A stretch of DNA of 56,000 nt from Symbiodinium natans (GCA_905221605.1 CAJNDS010000613.1:849894-905893), one strand, 5' to 3'; positions 1 through 11,528 are shown, numbered from the stretch's first letter. The notes: a model not told the origin generated them from the sequence alone. Numbers and translations: made by a program.

Positions 1-1683
1 ACGGTCACAAAACAAGCAAGGCCATTGCGATTGTGGGTGCAGTCAAAGCAGGACCAGTCTTGTAAGGACATGTAAGGGTGAATACAAACACGCAAGATTG
101 GCAGGCCGAGAGATCAACTGGATTGAACTGCGAATGGGTTTCCTGTCAAGGCGGCGTTGGCTGATCTCGTTGCCACAAAGCTTGGCGATGAGGTGCTCGA
201 AAGTGTGTCCAGATGTAGCAAGATTGGATGTGCTGGATGTTGTTGGCCAAGAGTCCAGGACGGGCTCTCGCAAAGTGCGTTTACAGAGTTGGTCGCGCTC
301 CTTGCGAAGGTGGCGAGTGTTCTGCACTGTGTTATGCGCAGAACGCAGCATGCGTGCATCGTGGGACAATGCGCTGCGTGAAGGTCTGCATGAGGCAGAT
401 GGCCGCATCCCACGCAGGAGTGCACTTTCCGGCAGCCGAAACCTCATGGTGCCATGATGCACCAGCACGACCCTCTCTGCACGCAATCATCATTTGCAAT
501 TCTGTTTGCATGCGAGACCCAGCACGTGTGCAGGACAGGATGTGAAAGAAGAGGAGTTGCCCTCCTTGTAAAGATGGTAAGTTGAAACATGTTGAAACAT
601 ATTGGGGTCATGTTGAGCTCACTACTGGGCGACCTGCGAAACACTCAGTACTCCTTGTGATGGCTGCAATATGGCTTATGATACGAGTTTATGGCTCTCA
701 TGAAATGAGTATTCAGAAATTCTCAAAATCTGAGAGGCCCGAAGCCGAGATTGGACTTTCGGAAAGCTTCAAAGTATCCTCTGCAGGAGAAACTGCCGCA
801 AGCGCTGCTGGACTTCTTAATTTTCGCTGCGCCCGGTTCCCAAAAAAACGAGCATGCGGTCACACCCGAAATGACTTCGCCGACTCACATGCCTGAGAAA
901 GATCTCAGGTGGATATGTGCTGCAATATGGCATCTCCCACCGCAAGAGCGGAACAGGCACGTCATGTGTGTGCACATGTAGCCCAACCTTCATCTGGCGA
1001 GTTCTCTTGTGCGAGCAGCACGCCTCGGCAAGTCACGAAAACAACCATGATTTGCGTTTGATGCTTTTGAATCCTGCGTATGAGTTTCTTGGATGCATGT
1101 ACTTCATGAACCTGTTGCCACGAATGCAAGCTCCTACTGATCGAGCTGAAGACATGCAGGCAGCATGCGCGGCTTCCTTTGAGTGGTAGGTCCTTTGAGT
1201 GGTAGGTTCTCGTTCACTTCTCAGCTTGAAGGCTGGCATATTTGGAGCACGACAAGGTGGATTCCATAGCTGTCTTGGCAACCATGCTGAGGCCACGAGC
1301 GTGATTCTGACGAGGTACATGTATAGAAGCTAGACATTGGCGACATGTGCATCTTAGCTGTGCTTCCCTCGTCATCGTGTCCGGCACAGCAAATTGCGAT
1401 GACTCACTTGGTGAAGAGTGAGAGCTCTGTCTCTGATTGCCATCCTCCCTGCCCTCGGTGGAATCACATGACTGTAGTTCTTCAAACTGCCGTGTTTTGC
1501 TCGAGGCTGCCGGGCCTGGCGACATCGTTTGATATTTCTATGGTGCGCCGGTGTCAGATGCATGAATCGTTTGCCGAAGAGTATGTGACGATCACGAGAA
1601 GCCGCTCTTCCAGTCTCACATGGCGCGCCAGGTCCCGATGGAAGATCTCCCAGAACCTTTGCAGGCAAAGTGGAAAAAAGGGC
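1..1683. other. No supported gene
   Basis: Short open frames occur on both strands, but none has a recognisable domain or a convincing composition. The stretch holds a 16-bp tandem duplication (1175-1190 and 1191-1206). It also holds a 24-bp word at 577-600, beginning GTAAGTTGAAACATG, that recurs with two mismatches at 13569-13592. Nothing else is claimed here. Confidence 0.5.
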
Positions 1684-1740
1684 GGGTTTAGGGTTTAGGG
1701 TTTAGGGCTTATGGTTTATAGGGTGTAGGGTGCTGAACTT
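1684..1740 (+). repeat. Interstitial telomere-like tract (TTTAGGG)
   Basis: Three perfect GGGTTTA units (1684-1707) are followed by degenerate ones (ggcttatggtttataggg). TTTAGGG is the plant-type telomere unit also found in dinoflagellates. The G-rich strand is the + strand, the coding strand of the PPR gene that starts about 620 bp downstream. Confidence 0.85.
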
Positions 1741-2363
1741 GTGCACAAAACTCCCCCCGGCCACATCTCGACACTGCATGTAGATCTTGACAGTGCAGTG
1801 CAGTGACGGCAGCTGGCCAGGATGACTGTGGTTCTCCTCCACAAACGAGTTTCATGTATAGTGTACCCATGCGAGAAGTAACAATCACCGCATGTGGGAG
1901 GCCTGGCATCCCAGCATTCTCGACGAAGTCACAGAGTTCCCCTTCATTACCTTGCCGGATGCGTACTTGGACCTCATCAAGGACATACCCGAGTCGCGGA
2001 GGTTTATGAGGTGGCGTTGCCAATGAGTTGACATCTCCGAAAGTGAGGCTTCTGCCGTAGTGCCGTAGTGAGGGAAAGCAGGTTGCAATGAAGAAGGCCT
2101 GAGCCTGCTGTCGTTGGTTGAAACTCGCGGCTCGCTCCTGGAAAGGAGGTTCGCAAACGGTCCGGGACTTAAAAGCAGTAGCGGATGTGCGTCGCACGCT
2201 CGTTGAGTCGTTGTAAGATAAGTCCAGCATGATTGCAATCATGTGTGCCACATCACCTTGCCTCTGTCTGTCAGAAAGCTAGAGAATTCAAGCTGACGCT
2301 GTTGTTTGGCTCACTTCAGGGCTGCCTGCTCCGGTATTGAATCCCTTGTGAAGTGTTGCTGGC
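1741..2363. other. 5' flank of first PPR gene, nothing recognised
   Basis: No coding similarity was recognised on either strand. A 180-codon open frame on the minus strand (1709-2251) has no recognisable motif and is not supported. The segment presumably holds the promoter and 5' UTR of the PPR gene, but no TATA-like box or spliced-leader acceptor could be pinned down. Confidence 0.4.
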
Positions 2364-4094
2364 ATGCACCGCCGCTTGCTATGCACTTCGCGACTCTGTT
2401 TGCCTGCCCATAGCAGCCATAGCAAGAGACGATCTGAGTTGGTGACATGCTTATTAGACCTGAAACCCGTGGAGCAAGTGCAGGTGCGGCAACTCATTTC
2501 CCCGCAGCTCGCTTCGTGGAGACGGACCCCAAATGTCATCAGCATTGTCCTCAATGAGTTGAAGCTTGAATCAAGAGCAGACCTTATCTGCGAGGTGCTA
2601 GCAGCAGTCCAGGAAGACTGGCTGGTGGAGCTTACCCGCAATCACTTCAACATTGGAATCAGTACAGCTGTGCACTCAAGGCAGTGGAGGCATGCCCTAC
2701 GGTTGTTGTCCACCATGCCTCTGGCGAAGATCCAATCTGACATCGTCAGCTTCACTGCCGCGATCAGCTCATGCCAGAGGTCCGGCAACTGGCAGATGGC
2801 TCTGAGATTGTTTGACGTGGTTTTGCAGGCCCGGCTCTCGCCCAACATTGTCACATACAGTGCTGCAATCAACTCCTGCAGGCGAGGCCAGCAGTGGCAA
2901 CGGGCCCTAGAACTCTTCCGCACGTTTCCAGATATGGAGATCTCGCCGGATTTAAAAAGCTGCAGTGCTGTGATCAGTTGCTGCGAGAAGGCCAGTGAAT
3001 GGCAGTTGGCCTGTGAATTGTACCATTCCATGCCGGCCATGAAGATTACGCCCGATGTTGTGAGTCACAACTCGACACTCAGCTCTCTGGAGAAGGCTGG
3101 GCTGTGGCAGCTAGCCTGCAATCTTTTTGCAGCGATGCCTGGAGCGAAGCTACAGCCGGATGTGATCAGCCACAGCGCAGTGATCAGTGCTTGTGAGAAG
3201 GCTGGTCTATGGCAGCTGGCTCTGTCTGTTTTCTACAACATGGCCAAGGCTGGTATCAATGCCGACGTAATCAGCTACAGTGCCACCATCAGCTCTTGCG
3301 AAAAGGGCGAGCAGTGGCAGACTGCTTTGCAGCTCTTGGATGACATGCCGAGTGCAAAAGTCTACCCGAATGTGATCAGCTACAGCGCAGCAATCAGTGC
3401 TTGTGAGAAAGGTGGAGAATGGCAGCTTGCGTTGCATCTCTTCTCCGAGATGCAGAGAGCTGCTGTTATCCCCAACGTCATCAGCTGCAGTGCAACAATC
3501 ACCTCTTGTGAGCGAGGTGCTCGCTGGCAGCTTGCGCTGGACATTTTTGACTCCATGCCAAAAACAAAGATCGCACACAACGTGGTAAGTTACAACGCAG
3601 CTGTTAGCTCTTGCGAGAAGGGGCGCCAGTGGCACCTGGCGTTGCAGCTTTTCGAGGAAATGCCGCTAGCGCAGATCTCCCCTGACATTATCAGCTACAC
3701 TTCGATAGTAGCTTGCTGTGAAAGAGGGACACAGTGGCAGGTGGCCATCGATCTGTTTGCAGGCTTGCCGACTGTCAGCATCACTCCAAACGCTATAACA
3801 TACAGTGCTGCCATCAGCTGCTGCGAGAAGGCCGCTAGATGGCAACAAGCTTCAAAGCTATTTGATGCCATGCTGAACGACAAGATCGTGCCGGATACTG
3901 TGGGATACAACGCAACGCTTACTTCGTACGAACGCGGCGGGCAGTTTAGGCAAGATTGGAAAAACTCGGACTTGCAAGCATCTTTGCTTGCCATGATGCA
4001 GAACTACAATGCCTCAGCCAGGGATGGGAAGAGCCAGCTCGAGCTGGAATTGAGTAGGCAGGACCGCTTGGGCCTCCGTGGACAAAAACAGTGA
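2364..4094 (+). CDS. Pentatricopeptide repeat (PPR) protein, P-class, 576 aa
   Basis: This is a predicted sequence-specific RNA-binding protein, probably acting in plastid or mitochondrial RNA processing (family knowledge). After an Arg/Ser-rich N-terminus that could serve as an organelle-targeting peptide (MHRRLLCTSRLC...), about 12 tandem repeats of almost exactly 35 residues run from about residue 107 to 525. Each has the form D/N-V-I-S-Y-S-A-x-I-S-S-C-E-K-G-x-x-W-Q-x-A-L-x-L-F-x-x-M-P-x-A-x-I-x-P. The repeats are uniform P-type, with no E or DYW editing extension. The C-terminal 50 residues are unrelated and polar. The ATG at 2364 is the first in-frame methionine before the basic N-terminus. 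The frame is uninterrupted over 1.7 kb. It lies about 700 bp upstream of a second, diverged PPR gene on the same strand, which suggests local duplication. RNA target and organelle are not determinable here. Confidence 0.92.
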   Translation: MHRRLLCTSRLCLPAHSSHSKRRSELVTCLLDLKPVEQVQVRQLISPQLASWRRTPNVISIVLNELKLESRADLICEVLAAVQEDWLVELTRNHFNIGISTAVHSRQWRHALRLLSTMPLAKIQSDIVSFTAAISSCQRSGNWQMALRLFDVVLQARLSPNIVTYSAAINSCRRGQQWQRALELFRTFPDMEISPDLKSCSAVISCCEKASEWQLACELYHSMPAMKITPDVVSHNSTLSSLEKAGLWQLACNLFAAMPGAKLQPDVISHSAVISACEKAGLWQLALSVFYNMAKAGINADVISYSATISSCEKGEQWQTALQLLDDMPSAKVYPNVISYSAAISACEKGGEWQLALHLFSEMQRAAVIPNVISCSATITSCERGARWQLALDIFDSMPKTKIAHNVVSYNAAVSSCEKGRQWHLALQLFEEMPLAQISPDIISYTSIVACCERGTQWQVAIDLFAGLPTVSITPNAITYSAAISCCEKAARWQQASKLFDAMLNDKIVPDTVGYNATLTSYERGGQFRQDWKNSDLQASLLAMMQNYNASARDGKSQLELELSRQDRLGLRGQKQ

Positions 4095-4240
4095 CCCTCC
4101 CGAGAACACTGGGCTTAAACTTAAAGAATGTTCGATTCAAGAGCCTCTTCGACCAGCCATGGACACCCAAGACTTAACGATTTCGCGAACATTCACAGCC
4201 TAAGTAGCAGTTTGGAGCGGGCATGGCTAACGTAATTTTA

Positions 4241-4263
4241 ACGCTACGCGACCCGCCTCGGCC
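4241..4263 (+). repeat. Dispersed repeat core, copy 1
   Basis: The word starting ACGCTACGCGACCCGCCTC recurs at 15008-15030 and 32696-32718 with one mismatch each. All three copies are followed by a GGGTT/GGGTTTA-rich stretch; here it begins at 4331. This looks like one end of a dispersed repeat family. Confidence 0.7.
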
Positions 4264-4330
4264 CGGCCCAGCGCATCCGCGTGAGCATGGTGATTCCGCA
4301 GCGCCCAAGTCGCTGGACCCCAAGCAATAA

Positions 4331-4440
4331 GGGTTGGGTTTAGGGTTTAGGGTTTAGGGTTCCGGGTTTATGGTTTATGGTTTAGTTTAGGATTGAGGGC
4401 TTAGGGCTCAAGGTTCACGCTTTGGGGTTTAGGGTTTTTT
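4331..4440 (+). repeat. Interstitial telomere-like tract (TTTAGGG), partly degenerate
   Basis: Perfect TTTAGGG units occupy 4338-4360. Degenerate variants (GGGTTTATGG, TTTAGTTTAGG, TTTGGGGTTTAGGG) continue to about 4440. The orientation matches the PPR gene that begins 365 bp downstream. Confidence 0.85.
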
Positions 4441-4496
4441 TGGGAGTAGGGTTCAAGACGGTTCGGCTTGGATTGATCGTAGGGTTGAGCCAGGCC

Positions 4497-4550
4497 CCTC
4501 AGGGGGGTAGGGGGAGTGGGGGGGGAAGGGGGGGGGGGGAGGGGGGTGCT
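4497..4550 (+). repeat. G-rich tract with quadruplex potential
   Basis: Runs of four to eleven G are separated by single T or A bases. The composition matches the G-rich minisatellite at 24.3-25.9 kb. It lies between the telomere-like tract and the second PPR gene. Confidence 0.7.
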
Positions 4551-4804
4551 TCCGGCTTTAAGATGTAAGGGTCATTGCTGACACCAGCAGCATACTTAAG
4601 CATTAGTATCTAGAATACTGGAAGATGTTGCGCACTTGATTTTCTATCAACAGTGAATGCATCGAGGCACCCTCTCCGCCGCCTGGACAGACCCTTCCTA
4701 TTTGACTAGTACAGTTCGAGGCAATCTTTTCTGAGGCTCCAGACCCCACCCCTTCGAGCCCTGACTTCGTACCTTCCAAATCTTCCCATCTTCCCCTTGC
4801 TCTC

Positions 4805-6415
4805 ATGGCCCAGATCTCAGACTCCCTGGTAATTAGAAGCGTTCCCCATGTTGCAGCTGTCCGCCGGGCTTTTGAAGCACGACGAATAGGGATGGGCTGG
4901 CACTGCACAAAAGCCATGCAGCGCCATGGCTTGCCGCGGGCTGGAGGGTCTGAATATGGGGTTCTCACCGAAACTCGTCAGTTGTGGGGAGGTGCGGCAT
5001 TTGCGTCTCGAAAGGGCACGCTGCTTCGCAGGATGCTGGATGTACGGAATCTCGTGCGAAGTTCTCCAGCTGGAATGCCGCTGCCAGTGCAGCGGGTTAA
5101 CTTGGCTCGAAGCACGGAGAAGCAAGAGCTGTTGACACTGCCACGTTCGATGCGGAGTCGACCAAGTACGGCGATGTACAACTCGACGCTAAAATCACTT
5201 GGGTTGCGTAGGCAATGGCAGCAAGCAGTGCAACTTTTTGCGGCTATGCCAGTAACGGAAGTGCTGCCAGATGTTGCAAGTTACAACGCCACTATAAGAG
5301 CCGTTTCAAGGAGCTCCCTCTGGCAACCTGCTCTGAGCATCTTTGTCTCGATGCACACCTCACACCCTGCACCGAATATCCGGAGCTACAACTCGCTTCT
5401 CACTTCTCTGGAGGAGCCAGGGCTCTGGGAGCTGGCGTCTTGGCTCATAGATCATATGGGAACACATCGTCTGTTCCCAGATGTGATCAGCTATACGTCG
5501 GCCATCAACAGCTGCAAGCCAAGTTCACAGTGGCCCGTGGCTATGTGTCTGTTCAATCGAATCCATGGCAGTAGGCTGCAGCCCGACGTGATTAGCTACG
5601 GCGCAGCTCTAAGCTGTTGCGAGAGGAGCGGGCAGTGGCAACAAGCCCTGCAGCTCTTAAACGCGCTCGACGCAACGCAAGTCTTGCCCGACGTCATCGC
5701 TTGCAGTTCTTCCATCAGCTGCTGCGAGAAGGGCGCGCAGTGGGAGTTTGCCATAGAGATTGCCAGCGAGATGCCTCTGCGAAGGCTCACGCAGAATGTC
5801 GTCGCTTACAGCGCGCTGATCAGTGCATGTGAGAAAGGCTCGCAATGGCAGCTCGCCTTGGGGTTGCTAAGTTCAATGACTCTGCAACGAGTTTTGCCCA
5901 ACATCATCAGCTTCAACGCCACCCTGAGCGCTACAGAGAAGGCCGGGAGGTGGCAGATAGCAGGGCTACTTTTGGAGTACATAGCAACGAGACATGTCGC
6001 ACCTGATGTGGTATCCTACAGTGCTGTTATCAGTTCTTGTGAGAAGGGTGGGCAGTGGCAGATGGCACTGCGCGTTTTCGAGCGCATGTCCGATGCAAGC
6101 ATCACTCCGAACAGCTTTAGCTTCTCGGCTGTCATCAGCTCCTGTGAAAAGGGAGCTCAGTGGGAGCTGGCTTTGCATTTCCTCAGAATGATGAAGACAT
6201 CACGAAGACAATATGTGGCCCTGACTGCTCCGCAGGGTGCGGAGCCTGAAAAGATAGGGTTCAACGCATCGAATCAGAACACATGGGTCTTTGGAAGCCA
6301 CGCCTTCCGTGAAAAAAACGAGTTGGTCGTCATGGTGAGTGTGAACCACATGTACCCTGCCAGCTCGCTGAATACATCTACACTCTCGTGCCTGCATGTT
6401 TCCTCTCGGCTGTGA
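4805..6415 (+). CDS. Pentatricopeptide repeat (PPR) protein, P-class, 536 aa
   Basis: This is a second predicted organellar RNA-binding protein of the same dinoflagellate-type PPR family. About ten 35-residue repeats run from about residue 118 to 467 (DVVSYSAVISSCEKGGQWQ and variants). The N-terminal 115 residues are basic and repeat-free (MAQISDSLVIRSVPHVAAVRR...) and could contain a targeting peptide. The last 60-70 residues are not PPR-like. A strong donor-like ATG|GTGAGT lies at 6334-6335, so the true C-terminus may come from a downstream exon and the stop at 6413-6415 may be intronic. There is no DYW or E domain. Repeat-level similarity to 2364-4094 is clear, but the proteins are well diverged, so this is an old duplication. 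Alternative starts exist downstream (for example residue 30); the ATG at 4805 is simply the first. Confidence 0.9.
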   Translation: MAQISDSLVIRSVPHVAAVRRAFEARRIGMGWHCTKAMQRHGLPRAGGSEYGVLTETRQLWGGAAFASRKGTLLRRMLDVRNLVRSSPAGMPLPVQRVNLARSTEKQELLTLPRSMRSRPSTAMYNSTLKSLGLRRQWQQAVQLFAAMPVTEVLPDVASYNATIRAVSRSSLWQPALSIFVSMHTSHPAPNIRSYNSLLTSLEEPGLWELASWLIDHMGTHRLFPDVISYTSAINSCKPSSQWPVAMCLFNRIHGSRLQPDVISYGAALSCCERSGQWQQALQLLNALDATQVLPDVIACSSSISCCEKGAQWEFAIEIASEMPLRRLTQNVVAYSALISACEKGSQWQLALGLLSSMTLQRVLPNIISFNATLSATEKAGRWQIAGLLLEYIATRHVAPDVVSYSAVISSCEKGGQWQMALRVFERMSDASITPNSFSFSAVISSCEKGAQWELALHFLRMMKTSRRQYVALTAPQGAEPEKIGFNASNQNTWVFGSHAFREKNELVVMVSVNHMYPASSLNTSTLSCLHVSSRL

Positions 6416-6497
6416 TGTGTGCTTCTTTCTCGCTGTACCTCTTTTTGTTGCGTGTCTTCGCTTGTGCCTTTTGCTTTCCTTCCATGAGAGGCGATTA

Positions 6498-6640
6498 CTG
6501 CCACCACCACCGCCGCTACCACTGCTACGAGTGCTACGACTAGTGACTAGTACTACTGCCACGAGTGCGGCTAGTGCTATACTACGACGACTACGACGAC
6601 TACGACCACCACCACCAACTCCAGCACCTCTGCCTCTACC
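6498..6640 (+). repeat. Imperfect trinucleotide repeat (CCA/CTACGA)
   Basis: Alternating CCACCACCGCC, CTACGACGACTACGA and similar triplets lie just 3' of the second PPR gene. The stretch appears non-coding. Confidence 0.75.
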
Positions 6641-6644
6641 TCCG

Positions 6645-6995
6645 CCTAAACCCCTAAACTACTGCACCCCAAAAACCTTAATTCCCGAAACCCTAAACCC
6701 TGAAAATCAAACAACATGAGCCGCTAAACTCTGCTGGAACCCTAAGAGCCTGAGACCCTAAATCCCCAAGTGCCTAAGAGCCTTGAACGCGAAATGCCCT
6801 GAACCCTAAGCCCTAGACTCTCAACCCCAACCCTGAGCCCGAAAGCCTGGAACGAAAGCTCTAAACCGTCAACCCTAGCCGAGAGCCCTAAAACCTAAAC
6901 CCCTGAAGCCTAAAAACTATAGTAGCCCTAAAACCTGAAACTCCGAAGCCGAAGCCCTGAAGCCTAAAGCCCCAAATCCCCAAAAGATCTACACG
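6645..6995 (-). repeat. Long degenerate telomere-like tract (CCCTAAA)
   Basis: About 350 bp is built from mutated CCCTAAA-like heptamers (ccctaaaccctg, ccctaagccctag, cccaaatccccaaa). The strand is opposite to the tracts at 1684 and 4331, so the second PPR gene lies between a G-rich upstream and a C-rich downstream tract. Confidence 0.75.
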
Positions 6996-8267
6996 TGCTT
7001 GTGCCTTTAGAACCTCGCAGGTGAGGTTGTTAATCTAGTCGCAGCTGAGTTTGCAATCCCTCCTAAGCGGGAGGGAGGTCATCGCAGGCGAGTGACTGTC
7101 GTAGTCGGTGAGACAGGGAAGTGGTCACATCAAGAGCTGCTTCACGAGCTGAGGCCCTGTGCTGCCTGCGGAAAGGCGCCGCGGCGCCAGGGAAAGAGAA
7201 GTTCAACTAAGACGTGTATGTGGGCTCATTCAGAACAATCCCCTGAGTTTGTTGTTAAAGCTGACATCTGGCAGCATCTGCCGATGGCTTTCCCTGTGCT
7301 CAGCCTCCGATGGAGCCGGCGCTGTGCCTACTGTGCCAGGGGCCCAGGGAGGCATGCATCCGTGCGACGCCGTGCGAAGTTTCCGCAGTTCAAAGTCGTT
7401 TGCACACGAAGACCCACTGTGTGAAAAAGCTCTTGTGCAGAGTTGTCTTGACTCGCCCGAAGCAGTGGCATAGTCCATAGTTCATGCTTCTGTTTCAGGC
7501 TCCTCTCCCGCAAGACCTATTTGAACAGATGGCTCATCTTTCAAGTACCATGTTATGCTGCGCTAGTCACCGGCTGAGGTGGTGACATAGTTTGCTTGGG
7601 CAGCCGTGTGCGGTGCCCAGAGCTCCACCATGAAAACAAGACCCCGGACGTACCGCATCAAGACGTGTGAACTAGTGAGGTCTGCCGTGGTCGAAACGAC
7701 GGTGAGGCTGTGGATTCAACAAGTTCTGAATGCATTCTCAGTGATCGCTTAAAACCAGCAGGACCATCGAAAATCAGACAATATCGCGAGAGCAGCGAAA
7801 CAGGGTTCCAGGGTTTTCTGGATGTTAGCGGGTAGTATGCAGATCACGGCGGCAAGTGCTGTTCGCCGGGACTCGTGGACTGCCACATTCATTTCGTTCA
7901 GGCTAAGGCTTTCCAAGTCAAGTGACCAGGAGAACCCCTCTTTACTTCGCAGAACATGCCAGGGCCAGTGCACGGATCACGCACGAAGATGTGCCTCCGG
8001 TCAGTGCCTTTTTCTGCTGCCGTGCGCCTCTCGATATCGCCGATTCCCATGTGTTGAGGTGAGAGGCGCATGCTGCTTTGCTGTACCTGCCTGATCAACA
8101 GTGTGGCTCAGTGTGGTTTGTATAAGTTTCATCCTACGGGCAAATGCTCACTGTTCTTCTGAGGGGCATGGCCTCCGGGGTGCGAAAGAATGTCACGTTA
8201 GCATGGTTGAAAGTTGAATGATAGCGTGTTGCCTTGCGGTCGTCCTAACTCTACACGACAAGCGTCT
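6996..8267. other. No supported gene
   Basis: Only short overlapping open frames on both strands, without recognisable motifs. Confidence 0.4.
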
Positions 8268-8331
8268 GGTTGTGGTGGTGGCGATGGTGGCGGTGGTAGT
8301 GGGGGTGGGGGTCGTGGTGGTGGTACTGCCG
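8268..8331 (+). repeat. GGT/GGC-type triplet repeat
   Basis: Imperfect GGTGGTGGCGATGGTGGCGG-like repeat. The Gly- and Thr/Pro-rich open frames crossing it are artefacts of the repeat. Confidence 0.7.
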
Positions 8332-8768
8332 CAGGGCATGGAGTAAACGTTTTTGGCCAGATTTGGCCATGCTGCATATATTCTATATTTAGGCGTGTAA
8401 ACCTGCGCAACGTAGGACGCTTGACAGTAGCATGGCAGACTCGAGTTGCCGTGGCGAAGCGTGAGGTACTTGGCCCAGATTCTTGCCGTGAGCGCTCCAG
8501 ACTGCTGCCTTTGGGATTGCCCGTGCTCCGGACCCTGTTGCATTTGCACGTTCCTGGCAAATCTTAGCCGGCAAGCCGGTAGCATCCGGGAGCCTCCTTA
8601 TCTCCCACTTTTGATGATCTCTGGGGAAGGTACGTTGACAGAAATGGCGAGCTGAATGCCCATCTAAAGCGGCCCTGCATGATGCATTTCAGGCGGGTCT
8701 GATGCAGCATGCGTACATAGTATACATAGAGCTATACGCATATTTAGCATTCAGTGTCCAGTTCAGTT

Positions 8769-9416
8769 CTAGAAGTTGCTTGCGCTGCCTGAGCTGGAGT
8801 TGCTCTGAAGCAGATGAATCTTCGAGGATACGGTCGAGTCGTGAAATGTGAAGTGAGTCATGTCGCGCTTGGTGATGATGATGACAGTCGCTGCTAGGCT
8901 TGACCAGCAGCGTTTGAGCAATTTGCGGCACACCTTTGCCAAGTCGTCGATAAGACGGGAGATCTTCCTGTGCACCGACCTGTCTGATGCTTGCCATTCG
9001 CCAGATGTGGATGCTTCAAACTCAAACACCTCGCTGCTTTGCTGGCTTCGAGGTACAATGAGAAGACCGGCCAATACATTCCTCACGCTCTTTGAGCCAA
9101 AGCATGAGCTGAGAAGAGCTTCAGAAAGATGCGATGCGATGAGCTCACCTTTCTGCTGCATGTGGCGTTTTGCATGCTGCTGCTTGAGCATATATGCGTG
9201 AGTTGGCGACACTTCGTTGTAGGCATTTGCCAGCAAAGTAGGAGGATTGTTGCAGCTGCACTCTCTGCTGCAATGGAGCTGAAGAGCACAAGTCGCCCCC
9301 AGGCAAAGTGGTTTTGCAAGTATAGTAGTGGGGGTTGGAGGAGGCTGCGCGCTTGCACTCGCAGAAACCTGCATTACCAGAGCAGCATGTGCCAGAGAGA
9401 TGGGTGGTGAGATCAT
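8769..9416 (-). CDS. Unidentified 215-codon open frame, doubtful
   Basis: This is the longest minus-strand frame in the first 12 kb. The C-terminal half has an amphipathic, protein-like character (a Leu/Lys-rich stretch SRLIDDLAKVCRKLLKRC near residues 153-170). The N-terminal half is Cys/Ala/Pro-rich and unconvincing. No domain was recognised. It could be an exon of a minus-strand gene or a chance frame. Confidence 0.15.
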   Translation of the reverse strand: MISPPISLAHAALVMQVSASASAQPPPTPTTILAKPLCLGATCALQLHCSRECSCNNPPTLLANAYNEVSPTHAYMLKQQHAKRHMQQKGELIASHLSEALLSSCFGSKSVRNVLAGLLIVPRSQQSSEVFEFEASTSGEWQASDRSVHRKISRLIDDLAKVCRKLLKRCWSSLAATVIIITKRDMTHFTFHDSTVSSKIHLLQSNSSSGSASNF

Positions 9417-10889
9417 CTGGAATTGGGAACTTTCAAGCCGGCCCTGTTCGCAGGCAGACTTGGCCCCCCACCTATGCGAGCATTGCGAGGTTGGATGTTT
9501 TTCATGCCTCTCACCATGTGCTGCTTATGCTGTGGTTAACTTCTTTCACCTCGGACCATGGCAGTCGTAAGATCTTTTCAGGCCATGCCTAAAACTCCAG
9601 AGGTGGATGGTTGGGAGGCAGGAGGGGCATTGGGCATTCTTGCGTTTGCAGCAAGACTGATATGCCTTAGCTGCATCTGTAGCTGTGAAGTATGATGCTC
9701 TGGGTTATTTCACGGCCTCCGGCGCTCCAGCTGAACGATCTGTCGGCCATTTCCCTGCCACGGCGCCGTTACTGTAAGTGTCGATGGCTCGGCAAACGAG
9801 GAGTCCAGGGCCACGAAGTGTTCACACGCTGTGCTGTGGACAGGCATTCAAGCAGATCGGCCGCACCCTGTCCTCGCTGTGTGGAGGCACGGGGGCATGG
9901 GCGAAAAAGAGAGCAAAGCAACCAGAGTGTGATGCACCCCGTTGGCCGCACCGCTGCGAGTCTGTGAGTGCATGGCCTAGATGATGCTGGATGTACATGT
10001 GAGAGTGCAATGGTGAAGGGGTCCCAATCGTGGTAAGGGTGCGCTTGGGCCGTCTTGCTTGGGGCCTTGTTTCAGAGGCGGTGGGGAGGGAGCCGGGAAT
10101 CTCTTAAACTGGAGATGTGGAGGGGATCCAAGAAGGCAGAAGGCAAGAGATGGCACAGGTACATTCACGGATTCGCTTCTCCAGTCTTTAAACATTTTTT
10201 TTCATGTGGTGCCTTTGTGTTTCGGATGTTCCTTGTGGGGACCCGGATTGCGAATAGGGATGATGCCAAGTTCGCTGGCTCTGTCAGGAGGCGGCGAGGT
10301 AGCAACTGTGGGGCTCCTAGTGATGGCCCACACTGGTGGCTGCCGACTAGAGAGAGGGAGGATAGAAAGAGAGGGGGAGAGAGCCTGCAGAGAAGGACAA
10401 GGAAGAAGACTCTGTAGGTGTAGATGAAGAAGTTCATGAGCCGGGGATGCAGGGATGCGTCGCTGACAGGGGGAGTCCTGTGATCAAATCCCCTTAGGCC
10501 AAGAAAGATATGCTGCGGGCACTGGCATCATGCAACCTGTAGCAATGTTTGGGTCGCATCAGGTTGCCACGGAAAGCTTCCACGACTTGCACGCCCGCCT
10601 GATCACGGGTGAAGCGGTGAAGTTTGCGATGTTTAAGGACACAGCACCTCGCCCATGAATGGCATTTCTAGTTGCAAGCGGCAAGAGCTTCACCAGAACA
10701 GCACTAGCTGCTGCTCTGGACTCAAGAATCTTCATCAAAGATAGCCAGAGAGAAGGATCTGGATGTCTTGCAGCTTGTTGCTCGTGGTAGTATCAATGGT
10801 GTCTACCGCATGCATGCAGTCAACAGAAACATCGGGAGAAGCACCTTACGACAAAGCCAGATCAACCTCGGCCTGGTCGATGGTCGACC

Positions 10890-10916
10890 GAGAGAGAGAG
10901 AGAGAGAGAGAGAGAG
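10890..10916 (+). repeat. (GA)n microsatellite
   Basis: About 13 uninterrupted GA units. Confidence 0.9.
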
Positions 10917-11528
10917 CTTTCTTTCCTACCAACTTCGCAGGTGTCCGATTTTGCCAAGCCATGCCAAATCACTCAACACGCCACCAGTAGAGGTACCCAG
11001 CATGCCCAAAGCCAACTGAAGATGGTGAGTCGGAAGTGTTGCTGCGGCTCTGGGTCAAGAATCTGTAGCATGTCCTTCAAAGGTATCCTTGGTGGTCAAT
11101 GTGGCCACTCAATGAGGCGCCCTCATCATTGCGCAAGAAGCATGCACTGATGAGGATACATCTCTGTAGGTAGCACAGGCTTATGCCGTATACCTCAGAG
11201 CTTGCCCCATCGTTCCGCAGGTTTGACGAAACAAAACTACGCTGAACTGTCTGAAGTTTGCTCCGAGCTGAAAGCTGAGCCGTTCGAAGTGCCACTTGGA
11301 TGCACCGGGGAATATCCATCGTCCCCTTCATGCTCAACAGCCTGTCTCCATCTTACTAAAAATAGAGCGGCCCTGGCTTTGTCTTACCATAAGTGGCACA
11401 AGTCCTGAAGGGTTCCACGGGACGATGGCGCCTGGAAACTCCAAACTCGAACCCTGCAACCCTCCACATGCCAGTCAGGGTACCACTTCAAGAGAACGTC
11501 GTCAGGCAAGTACGTTGTGTTTTTTTTT

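Noticed and set aside
2642-4170. Minus-strand open frames opposite the PPR genes
   Set aside because: They are shadows of the PPR repeats, with repeated motifs created by the complementary strand.
4405-4412. GGCTCAAG, a partial spliced-leader match upstream of the second PPR gene
   Set aside because: Only eight bases match, it lies inside degenerate telomere-like sequence, and such a word is expected about twice per window by chance.
10440-10500. GTGATCAAATCCCC, another tRNA T-arm-like string
   Set aside because: The surrounding sequence does not form a cloverleaf.
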